Below are positions 1-5,911 of a stretch of DNA of 7,565 nucleotides, piece after piece. The stretch is taken from contig DATBMY010000154.1 of NCBI GenBank assembly GCA_036554605.1, positions 1-7,565 of the forward strand. Direction: 5' to 3'. Under the pieces are notes generated by a model, which was not told the origin of the DNA, did not search any database, and worked only from the letters and a program-made list of their open reading frames with translations. A program made the position numbers and the translations under genes. This DNA comes from DATBMY01 sp036554605 (GTDB taxonomy: Bacteria; Acidobacteriota; Blastocatellia; UBA7656). Every line of letters starts with the position of its first letter. The stretch's first letter is position 1.

Positions 1-11
1 GTCCTGAAACA

Positions 12-47
12 GGGGATCAGGGGTCAGAGGCCGGGGGCCAGGGCCGT
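12..47. repeat. Degenerate G-rich heptad repeat
   Basis: Five short G-rich units follow each other: GGGGATCA (12-19), GGGGTCA (20-26), GAGGCCG (27-33), GGGGCCA (34-40) and GGGCCGT (41-47). Four are 7 bases long and the first is 8. The pattern of G runs followed by TCA or CCA/CCG resembles the short tandemly repeated heptads found between genes in several bacterial groups. The array may continue in degenerate form to the left of the window. No gene can be read through it. Function is unknown. Confidence 0.5.
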
Positions 48-206
48 ATAGAGAACCGGCGACCATGGGACTCTCTCTTGTCTCGAATCCGTTATGTCGA
101 ATTTCAGACGCCACCTTAAAACGGCGAAGGTCATTGCCGGCCTCACTTACGGTTGTGTCATGCGGTATCCGCGAGTAAAATCTGGGGTCTCGGCGCATTA
201 TCAAGC

Positions 207-212
207 TATAAT
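207..212 (+). promoter_or_regulatory. Candidate -10 box for the phosphoesterase/oxidase operon
   Basis: A perfect TATAAT lies 32 bases before the first start codon, which would give a leader of roughly 25 nt. No recognisable -35 hexamer is seen at 16-18 bases upstream, where the sequence is G-rich (ggggtc). The call therefore rests on the -10 match and its position only. Confidence 0.45.
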
Positions 213-229
213 GCCCCGTAGAGCAGAAC

Positions 230-234
230 GGAGG
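230..234 (+). promoter_or_regulatory. Ribosome binding site, phosphoesterase gene
   Basis: GGAGG ends 10 bases before the ATG at 245. This supports that start over the in-frame ATG at 305 (residue 21), which has no comparable purine-rich site. Confidence 0.7.
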
Positions 235-244
235 TAGAGACTCA

Positions 245-1429
245 ATGTCCAGAGAACGCAGGCCCCTGGCAGAGGTAAGTGGGAAGCCGGCCGACGTGAG
301 GCCGATGAGCAAGTCGGCGGAGCTTGCCGCATTGATGGAAAAAAGGCGCGGCGAGCGCCACGCCATTATTATGCAGGATTACCCCGACCCGGATGCGATC
401 TCATCGGGATGGGCTCACAAGCTCATTGCCGCGCGCTTCGGGATCGATTGCGACATAATGTACGAAGGGCGCATAAGTCATCAGGAGAATCTTGCGCTGG
501 TCCAACTGACCGATATAGAACTGGTCCGTTATTCGGATAGCTGCGATCTTGATGAGTACCAGGCGACCGTCTTTGTCGATAACCAGGGCACCACCTCGGC
601 GCTCACCGACCGCTTCGCGGCCATCGGCGTCAAGCCCATGGTGATCGTCGACCACCACGAGCGGCAGGAGCGTATCGAGGCCGAGTTTACCGACATACGA
701 AAGGTCGGCGCGACCGCCACCATCTATACCGAATATATCCGCGAAGGGCTGCTCGATTTGAATAAGAGCGACGCGCAGCACGTAAGGCTCGCCACGGCGC
801 TCATGCACGGCATACGCAGCGAGACCGGAGGGCTGGTGCGGGCGCGAAGCGAGGAGATGGAGGCCGGGACCTTCTTAACCAGATTCGTCGATCATTCGCT
901 GCTTGAGGACATCCTGTCGGTCAAGCGCTCAAAGCAGGTTATGGATGTTATAAGGATGGCGCTCGAAAATCGCGAGATACGCGAGAGCTACTCAATATCG
1001 GGCGTGGGCTTCCTGCGCATGGAAGACCGCGACTCCATTCCGCAGGCCGCAGACTTTTTGCTCACGGAAGAGAATGTCCATACGGCCATCGTCTATGGCA
1101 TCATAGTCAAAGGCGAGCGCGAGATGGTCGTCGGCTCTATGCGCACGAGCAAAGTCACGCTCAACCCGGACGAGTTTTTGAAAGAGGCGCTGGGCGCGAC
1201 CGAAGCCGGCCGCTATTACGGCGGCGGGCGGCGCGGCGCGGGCGGCTTCGAGATTCCGATAGGCTTTCTTGCTTCGATCAAAGACGACGATCTGGCAAGG
1301 ATGAAGTGGCGGCTCTATGACGAGCTGATCAAAAAGAAACTGCTCGCGATGATAGGCGTTCATCCGGTGCGAAGCGAGCGCGAGCAGCCACGGCCCGATA
1401 CCGGGCAGTTGCGAGTCGAAGAAGTCTAG
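245..1429 (+). CDS. DHH/DHHA1 family phosphoesterase (NrnA-like)
   Basis: This 394-residue protein belongs to the DHH phosphoesterases, metal-dependent cytoplasmic enzymes that include NrnA, which degrades very short RNAs and dephosphorylates pAp. Visible motifs are PDPDA (residues 47-51, metal-binding aspartates), VDN (111-113), the family signature VDHHE (135-139), GIRSET (189-194) and, in the C-terminal DHHA1 substrate domain, SMRTS (298-302) and GGGRRGAGGF (326-335). Several differ from textbook NrnA: Gln44 stands where motif I normally begins with His, Glu193 replaces the usual Asp, and the GGGH loop reads GGGR. It is longer than typical NrnA (about 310-340 residues) because of a polar N-terminal extension of about 35 residues and a charged C-terminal tail. 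The ATG at 245 is backed by a strong RBS. The next gene follows after 16 bases. Family assignment is firm; substrate is uncertain (nanoRNA, pAp or a cyclic-dinucleotide product), so no symbol is given. Confidence 0.88.
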   Translation: MSRERRPLAEVSGKPADVRPMSKSAELAALMEKRRGERHAIIMQDYPDPDAISSGWAHKLIAARFGIDCDIMYEGRISHQENLALVQLTDIELVRYSDSCDLDEYQATVFVDNQGTTSALTDRFAAIGVKPMVIVDHHERQERIEAEFTDIRKVGATATIYTEYIREGLLDLNKSDAQHVRLATALMHGIRSETGGLVRARSEEMEAGTFLTRFVDHSLLEDILSVKRSKQVMDVIRMALENREIRESYSISGVGFLRMEDRDSIPQAADFLLTEENVHTAIVYGIIVKGEREMVVGSMRTSKVTLNPDEFLKEALGATEAGRYYGGGRRGAGGFEIPIGFLASIKDDDLARMKWRLYDELIKKKLLAMIGVHPVRSEREQPRPDTGQLRVEEV

Positions 1430-1445
1430 CGAGATTGGGGGATGG

Positions 1446-2954
1446 ATGGCAGAGAAGCTGGCGCGTCGAGATTTTATTCAAGGGCTCGGGCTGGGCGCGC
1501 TTGGACTCGCGCTGCTGCCGCGCGTGGCAATGGCGAGAGGGCGCGGGCTCAGGCTGGCGGGAGAGCCGAAATCTATTGTCATCCTGGGCGGCGGTCTCGC
1601 GGGGCTTGCCGCCGGCTACGAGCTGAAGCGCGCGGGCCACAAGGTCACAATACTCGAAGCGCGCAAGCAACCCGGCGGGCGCGTTCGCACAATACGCGAC
1701 TTTGCCGACGGGCAGTATGCGGAAGCCGGCCCTATAAGCTTTCCCCAGGAACATGAATTTACCTTCGGCTATGCGGTAGATTTCAAACTGCCGCTTCGCA
1801 CTCCATTCACGATAGGGCTCGATGCCATCGCTCATATACGCGGCAGCCGCTTCCGCGTGGGGGCCAACGGCGCGGCCAACGTCCCGTTCTCGCTTAAAGC
1901 GAGCGAGCGCGAGCGCGGCGTATTCGGCATCATCCCGCTCTACCTTGAAAGCTATATGCGGAAGGTCGGAAACCCGAGGAGGAGCGACTGGCCGCCCGAC
2001 GAGCTGCGAGAGATTGACTCGATTTCGCTGACGGCATTGCTTCAACAGCTCGGCGCGTCGGATGGGGCCATTGATATAATCGCCGCATCGCAACTTGGCT
2101 TGCTCGGCTTCGGGCTCGATTCGATATCGGCCATGGACGGAGTGGTCACCGAAACGATAGCTTCTTACCCGGTCTTTTACGAGATCGAAGGCGGCATGGA
2201 CCAGCTCTCCAAGGCGTTAAAGAAAAAGGTCAAGAAACAGTTCAAGAAACAATCTATCGTCCGCCGCATCGAGCAAGACGATACGAGCGTCACGGTAACC
2301 TACGAAGACAAGGCGGGCATTCAAACGATCACCGCCGACCGCTGCATATGCACGCTTCCCTTCCCGGTGCTTCGCGACATAGAGGTCACGCCTCAATTCT
2401 CGGATGAAAAGCTGCGCGCCGTGCACGAAATGAAGCTGACGCCCGTCACCAGAACTTTCATGCAATTTCGCTCGCGCGTATGGGAGCAGGACCGCTTGAG
2501 CGGCTATGGCATCACCGACCTGCCGATACAGAATACGTACTCGCCGACCGCGGTCCAGGCCGGAAGGCGCGGGATTTTAGTCTCGTACGCCGGCGGCCAG
2601 CGCGCGCTGGACCTCTCGGCGATGAGCGAGCGCGACCGGCAGGATTTCGTGCTTCGCCGCATGGGCAATCTCTTCAATAATCTCGATAATCAGTTTGAAT
2701 CCGGATTGAGTCACATATGGCACGAGGAAGAATGGGCGCGCGGCGCGTTCGCATATTTCGAGCCGGGACAGATGGCGACCTTGCTGCCGTTAGCGCAGCG
2801 CCCCGAGGGGCGAATACATTTCGCGGGCGAGCATACTTCGGCGTGGCACGGGTGGATGAACGGCGCGCTTGAGTCGGGCAACCGCGCCGCCGAAGAGATC
2901 AACGACGCGGAGGCCGCGCAAGTTATTACCGTCGGATCGAGACTTCATGAGTAA
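1446..2954 (+). CDS. Tat-exported FAD-dependent amine / L-amino-acid oxidase
   Basis: This 502-residue flavoprotein probably oxidises an amine or L-amino acid with FAD, releasing ammonia and peroxide. The N-terminus has a twin-arginine export signal (ARRDFIQ, residues 6-12, then a hydrophobic stretch to about 29 ending AMA), so it likely acts outside the cytoplasm. The Rossmann FAD site is IVILGGGLAGLAAGYEL (44-60) with the ribose-binding Glu71, followed by the GGRVRT motif (77-82). EAGPISFP (93-100) matches the L-amino-acid-oxidase subgroup. GGMDQL (249-254) and CTLPFPVL (302-309) are further family landmarks. The C-terminus has the FAD-contacting FAGEHTSAWHGWMNGALESG block (459-478). Length is normal. 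The lysine usually found before the ..F..R.WE segment is Arg336 here. A lysine-rich patch (259-268) is unusual. The ATG at 1446 lies 16 bases after the phosphoesterase stop with a close GGGGGA site, so co-transcription is likely. Substrate cannot be read from sequence. Confidence 0.88.
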   Translation: MAEKLARRDFIQGLGLGALGLALLPRVAMARGRGLRLAGEPKSIVILGGGLAGLAAGYELKRAGHKVTILEARKQPGGRVRTIRDFADGQYAEAGPISFPQEHEFTFGYAVDFKLPLRTPFTIGLDAIAHIRGSRFRVGANGAANVPFSLKASERERGVFGIIPLYLESYMRKVGNPRRSDWPPDELREIDSISLTALLQQLGASDGAIDIIAASQLGLLGFGLDSISAMDGVVTETIASYPVFYEIEGGMDQLSKALKKKVKKQFKKQSIVRRIEQDDTSVTVTYEDKAGIQTITADRCICTLPFPVLRDIEVTPQFSDEKLRAVHEMKLTPVTRTFMQFRSRVWEQDRLSGYGITDLPIQNTYSPTAVQAGRRGILVSYAGGQRALDLSAMSERDRQDFVLRRMGNLFNNLDNQFESGLSHIWHEEEWARGAFAYFEPGQMATLLPLAQRPEGRIHFAGEHTSAWHGWMNGALESGNRAAEEINDAEAAQVITVGSRLHE

Positions 2955-2956
2955 GT

Positions 2957-3016
2957 TTCAGAGTTCACGATATAGCGTGCCCGGCTCGACAAGCACGCTA
3001 AATCGTGAACTCTGAA
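2957..3016. repeat. Long imperfect stem-loop between convergent genes
   Basis: Arms of 24 bases at 2957-2980 and 2993-3016 are inverted copies of each other with one mismatch (A2972 against A3001), around a 12-base loop. Each arm also holds its own small palindrome, CACG-N6-CGTG (2966-2979 and 2994-3007). It fills most of the 77-bp gap between two genes that end facing each other. No T tract follows on either strand, so it is not a standard intrinsic terminator, although a transcript stem this long could stop or protect 3' ends from both sides. Two linked small palindromes in opposite orientation resemble REP/BIME-type intergenic repeats; that reading is inference. Confidence 0.8.
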
Positions 3017-3031
3017 CCCTCGGCCTAAGGT

Positions 3032-4258
3032 TTAATTCCCACAGCGCTGGGCGCACTCCATCGGTTGCAGCGTTCCGACTCCCGGCACCGTCACGCTAAT
3101 CTCGCCCGGGAGCCCGTTGCAGAACTTCCCTTTTAAAACAGCCCTTCTGAAATAGGTCGAGCCTTCGAATGTCGGCTCTTTATACTTCACCTTTTTCGGC
3201 TTAACGCCCCCGACCATTATTACCGCATCCTTGGGCAGCCCGTCAGAGTTGATCGTCAAAGAGAATACTCCGCCGGCGCTGCGTTCAAGGCTGCAACTGA
3301 GAAGACGCGGCGCGGGCGTAAGCGGCGGGTCGGCCGCGACTGTTGACCTGCAGGTAAAAGTTACCTGTATGCCCTGCTCGTTGCCGAGGGGGCACCCGGC
3401 GGGCGCGCCTTCCGGGAGGCTCGTCAGGTTTCGACTGGTCCCGTTCGGGCCCGTCGCGAAAATCAGAAAAGTCTTGTTAGCGCTCGACGCTCCGAAGTTA
3501 AAGAGCGCGTCGATCAGATTATTATTTAGTATGACGAACTTGCTCGCCTGAATCACATTAGAAGGGTTGGCACGCTCGACGGCAAAGACCGAAGTCACGT
3601 TCGGCTCGCCATCGGCGAGCAGGAAGCACGAGCCCGGTATGAGAATATTTTGCGATACGGAACAGTTGCCATCCGACGGCGAAGCCGATATGACTACCGG
3701 CGCGCGCACGCCCAGATCAATCTCGCAGACTATGGTCTGCGTAAACGGGCCGAAGATGTTGTCGTCGCCCGCGCCTATCGTCCGCGTCAGCGTGAGCTGG
3801 GCGACGCCCCCGCAACAAGAGAGCGGGAAGGCAGTGCCGGGCAGCTGAGGCCCGAGCGATGGAATCGTCGCGCGCACAAGCAGGCTATTTACGACCGTTA
3901 TATTCCTGAGCGGTATCGAGACATCGGGCGCGCCGTCCCCGTTCGCGTCGCAGCCGATTGTGATTGAAGTCGGTATAAAGCCGCACCTGACCAGGTTGAG
4001 CGTCACGTCGCAAAGCGCGTTGATGATCCCGACCGGCGACTGCCCTTCGATGTCGGGCTGTCCCGGCGCGACCGCTATGGGTGGTTGCGCAATGACCACG
4101 GGACAGTTCGGGTCCTGAAGGTCGACGGTTATTACCGCCCCGCTCGCCGCGCGCGGCAAGGCCGGTGACGCGGCGCGGGCGGCGGACCCGCTTAATGCGG
4201 ACGCCGCAAGGATCATCAAGAATAAAATAATAGTTCTTCGCTTCATATCTATACCCAT
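3032..4258 (-). CDS. Exported cysteine-rich protein with TIG/Ig-like segments
   Basis: I do not recognise a named family for the whole protein (408 residues). It starts with a Sec signal peptide: MKRR at 5-8, a hydrophobic core at about 9-22 and likely cleavage after SAARA near 29. The mature part holds 15 cysteines, including a CC pair at 148-149, suggesting disulfides and a place outside the cytoplasm. DANGDGAPD (104-112) looks like a calcium-binding loop of the DxNxDG type. Residues about 187-303 (VVISASPSDGNCS, then the PGSCF segment) and 316-400 (MVGGVKPKKVKYKE, then the KGKFCNGLPG segment) read like TIG/IPT beta-sandwich domains. No catalytic motif is seen. Start choice is uncertain: neither the ATG at 4258 nor the in-frame ATG at 4246 (residue 5) has a clear RBS, and MKRR is the more typical signal-peptide beginning. 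It lies 117 bases downstream of the WG-repeat gene on the same strand and may be read from that transcript. Confidence 0.75.
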   Translation of the reverse strand: MGIDMKRRTIILFLMILAASALSGSAARAASPALPRAASGAVITVDLQDPNCPVVIAQPPIAVAPGQPDIEGQSPVGIINALCDVTLNLVRCGFIPTSITIGCDANGDGAPDVSIPLRNITVVNSLLVRATIPSLGPQLPGTAFPLSCCGGVAQLTLTRTIGAGDDNIFGPFTQTIVCEIDLGVRAPVVISASPSDGNCSVSQNILIPGSCFLLADGEPNVTSVFAVERANPSNVIQASKFVILNNNLIDALFNFGASSANKTFLIFATGPNGTSRNLTSLPEGAPAGCPLGNEQGIQVTFTCRSTVAADPPLTPAPRLLSCSLERSAGGVFSLTINSDGLPKDAVIMVGGVKPKKVKYKEPTFEGSTYFRRAVLKGKFCNGLPGEISVTVPGVGTLQPMECAQRCGN

Positions 4259-4375
4259 ACCCGGTAGGTCTGATGAGGGGCTTGATAATTTATCTCAAAA
4301 AGCCACTGGCAATAATGGACCGGCCGAAAAGCTATGGCAAGTCTTTTCGCAGATCGGTACGGGTTGAAAAATGGT
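4259..4375 (-). other. Gap between WG-repeat gene and TIG-like gene, with a weak hairpin
   Basis: The 117-base gap holds an AT-rich hairpin, CGAAAAG (4325-4331) and CTTTTCG (4343-4349), with an 11-base loop. It has no T tract and is too weak to call a terminator. On the minus strand TTGCCA is present, but only about 14 bases before the -10-like TAAATT, so no promoter is called. Read-through from the WG-repeat gene is possible. Confidence 0.35.
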
Positions 4376-5749
4376 TTAAGGCTCGAAATACTCCGTCCCG
4401 TCTCGACCGATATAGCCCCATTTGCCGTTCAGCTTTACCCGGGTCACGCCGTCGGAGAATGAAAGCGATGACAGGTATTGGTCGAGCTTTGGCGCAATCA
4501 CTTCCCTGCCCGACCTGTTTATAAGTCCCCACTTGCCGTTGAGCTTCACCGCGGCCAATCCTTCGGCAAATGGCTCAACGCCGTCATACCTGGGTGCAAC
4601 CACTTCCCTGCCCGTCCTATCTATAAAGCCCCACTTCCGGTTCTCTGCCAGCATCACCGCCGCCCTGCCCTCGGAAAAGGCGTTGCCGAGGCGATACCTG
4701 GGCTCGATGGTAATCACCGTCCTGCCCGTCTTATCGATGTAGCCCCACTTGCCGCCCGGAGCGACGACGTAAGCCAGCCCGTTAGAAAACTGCTCCGAAG
4801 CATTCTCGTACCTGAGAGGAATTACTACTCGCCCCGCCCTGTTTATAAAACCTACCCTGTGATTTCGCGCCACCCGGGCGAGGCCATCGGAAAACTCCTT
4901 AACTTCATCGTACATGGGCGGTATCACTTCTTTACCGCTCTTGTCTATAAAGCCCTCTTTGTCGCCGCGCACGACCCTGGCCAGGCCCCCGGAGAATGAG
5001 TCAGCGGAATCATACTTGAGCGCTATCACTTCTCTACCGCTCCTGTCTATAAAGCCCCAGGCGCCCGGCGCGGTGCCGCACCCTCCGATATTGACCGCGG
5101 CCAATCCTTCAGAAAATTCTCGGACTTTATCGTACCTGGCCCGAATCACTTCTCTGCCGGTCTTATCTATAAAACCCGAAACGCATTCCGTCGCTATAGC
5201 GACGGCGAGCCCGTCGAGAAACCGGTGGACATAGTACTCCGCATACTTGAGCGGTATCACTTCCTTTCCGCTCCGATCTACAAAACCCGATTTGCCTTCG
5301 AGCACCACAAGGGCCAACCCTTCGGAGAATGGCTCGATGCGATCATACTTGAGCGCAACAACCTCGCTGCCCGTCTTATCTATGAAGCCCCACTTGCCGT
5401 TGAGCTTCACCGCTGCAAGACTCTGAGAGAATTCACCGGCCTCGTCATACCTGAGCGGTATCACTTCTCGCCCGGTCCTGTCTATGAAGCCCCATTTGCC
5501 ACCAAGCTCTACCGCGGCCAGGCCCTCGGAAAACAGGTTCGCGTCCGCATAGCGGGGCGCTATCATTACCTTCTTATTCGAATCGCAAAAACCCCATGCT
5601 GGACCTTTGCGATAAGGTATGAGCATAGGGCCGGGTGATACGTTCGATTGCTGCGCGATATGAGCGGGGCTAATGGTCAAAAAGGCCAGAATCAGACCCG
5701 GGATGCTCAGCCGAAGCATCCGGTTAAGGGGCATCTCGACGTTCATCAT
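4376..5749 (-). CDS. Exported WG-repeat protein
   Basis: This 457-residue protein has a Sec-type signal (hydrophobic core about 14-26, likely cleavage after SPAHIA at 32), then an array of WG repeats to the C-terminus. The consensus unit is WGFIDRTGREVIPLRYD followed by an FSEGLAAVKLNGK-like half, 34-40 residues long. Units begin near residues 52, 86, 120, 154, 191, 231, 265, 299, 335, 373, 407 and 444; the last is a half unit. Units 4, 5, 7 and 8 have lost the Trp (Ser, Ser, Glu, Val). Units 4 and 5 carry small insertions, each with a cysteine (C189, C224). WG (KWG) repeats form beta-rich scaffolds; no enzyme motif is visible, so a binding or structural role outside the cytoplasm is inferred. 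It has its own promoter downstream of a terminator. The RBS (AGAGGA) sits 3 bases before the first ATG but 6 before the second (5746), so translation may start at residue 2. Confidence 0.88.
   Translation of the reverse strand: MMNVEMPLNRMLRLSIPGLILAFLTISPAHIAQQSNVSPGPMLIPYRKGPAWGFCDSNKKVMIAPRYADANLFSEGLAAVELGGKWGFIDRTGREVIPLRYDEAGEFSQSLAAVKLNGKWGFIDKTGSEVVALKYDRIEPFSEGLALVVLEGKSGFVDRSGKEVIPLKYAEYYVHRFLDGLAVAIATECVSGFIDKTGREVIRARYDKVREFSEGLAAVNIGGCGTAPGAWGFIDRSGREVIALKYDSADSFSGGLARVVRGDKEGFIDKSGKEVIPPMYDEVKEFSDGLARVARNHRVGFINRAGRVVIPLRYENASEQFSNGLAYVVAPGGKWGYIDKTGRTVITIEPRYRLGNAFSEGRAAVMLAENRKWGFIDRTGREVVAPRYDGVEPFAEGLAAVKLNGKWGLINRSGREVIAPKLDQYLSSLSFSDGVTRVKLNGKWGYIGRDGTEYFEP
4379..5596 (-). 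repeat. Coding tandem repeat: eleven full WG units plus a half
   Basis: Units of about 102-120 bases encode the WG repeats. Most spacings are exactly 34 codons. Two places are identical over 26 bases (4527-4552 and 5388-5413), covering the KLNGKWG junction before units 11 and 3. This implies recent duplication or gene conversion inside an otherwise diverged array. The regular spacing reflects protein repeats and is not a CRISPR. Confidence 0.85.
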
Positions 5750-5752
5750 TTT

Positions 5753-5757
5753 TCCTC
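5753..5757 (-). promoter_or_regulatory. Ribosome binding site, WG-repeat gene
   Basis: Read on the minus strand this is GAGGA within AAAGAGGAAAAATGATG. Spacing is 3 bases to the ATG at 5749 and 6 to the ATG at 5746, so the second Met is the better-placed start. Confidence 0.6.
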
Positions 5758-5794
5758 TTTATAAAAGCTCGCCAGGCTTCCGTCTTAGATGCAC

Positions 5795-5823
5795 ATTATA
5801 TGTAAAACGGTTTTAAGTATCGA
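5795..5823 (-). promoter_or_regulatory. Sigma-70-type promoter of the WG-repeat gene, with palindrome in the spacer
   Basis: On the minus strand a -35-like TCGATA (5818-5823, 4 of 6 matches) is separated by exactly 17 bases from a perfect TATAAT (5795-5800). The expected transcript starts near 5788 and leaves a leader of about 40 nt. The spacer contains the palindrome TAAAACGGTTTTA (5803-5815, 6-base arms around one base), which could be an operator overlapping the promoter. The operator reading is inference. Confidence 0.65.
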
Positions 5824-5855
5824 AATAAAGTTTCCTCTTTCATCAAGCAGAAATG

Positions 5856-5893
5856 AAAAAAGGGCGCGACCAGAAATAACCGGCCGCGCCCTT
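5856..5893 (-). terminator. Intrinsic terminator of the discoidin-domain gene
   Basis: On the minus strand, 18 bases after the stop codon, a 12-bp stem with one G-U pair (arms 5882-5893 and 5860-5871) encloses a 10-base loop. The stem's closing A/T pairs run into a tract of six T (5856-5861). This is a classic Rho-independent terminator, and it separates the discoidin gene from the WG-repeat gene. Confidence 0.9.
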
Positions 5894-5911
5894 AAAAGTT
5901 TGAATCGATGC

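Noticed and set aside
65..178. A 37-codon plus-strand reading frame (ATG at 65) before the phosphoesterase gene
   Set aside because: No Shine-Dalgarno site, no recognisable composition or domain, and it ends before the likely promoter at 207-212.
1329..2093. A 254-codon minus-strand frame opposite the oxidase gene
   Set aside because: It covers the FAD-binding region of a clear oxidase and is arginine/alanine-rich, as antisense frames in GC-rich DNA usually are.
2957..3016. Stem-loop as a standard Rho-independent terminator
   Set aside because: No T tract follows the stem on either strand and the loop is 12 bases, so it is listed as a repeat/stem-loop.
4325..4349. Hairpin after the WG-repeat gene as a terminator
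   Set aside because: Only 7 mostly A/T pairs with an 11-base loop and no T tract; too weak to call.
4379..5596. Regularly spaced similar DNA segments suggesting a CRISPR-like array
   Set aside because: Spacing is a multiple of three, the units encode WG repeats in one open frame, and the segments between the similar parts are also alike.
4422..5638. Long plus-strand frames opposite the WG-repeat gene that look repetitive (recurring ITSLPxLSIKP)
   Set aside because: They are antisense shadows of the WG repeats. The periodicity comes from the real gene, and none has its own RBS or signal.
5831..5840. Second copy of the SD-like AAAGAGGAAA (minus strand), identical to 5751-5760 and 80 bases upstream
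   Set aside because: No start codon follows at a usable distance, and it lies upstream of the promoter, so it is probably chance.
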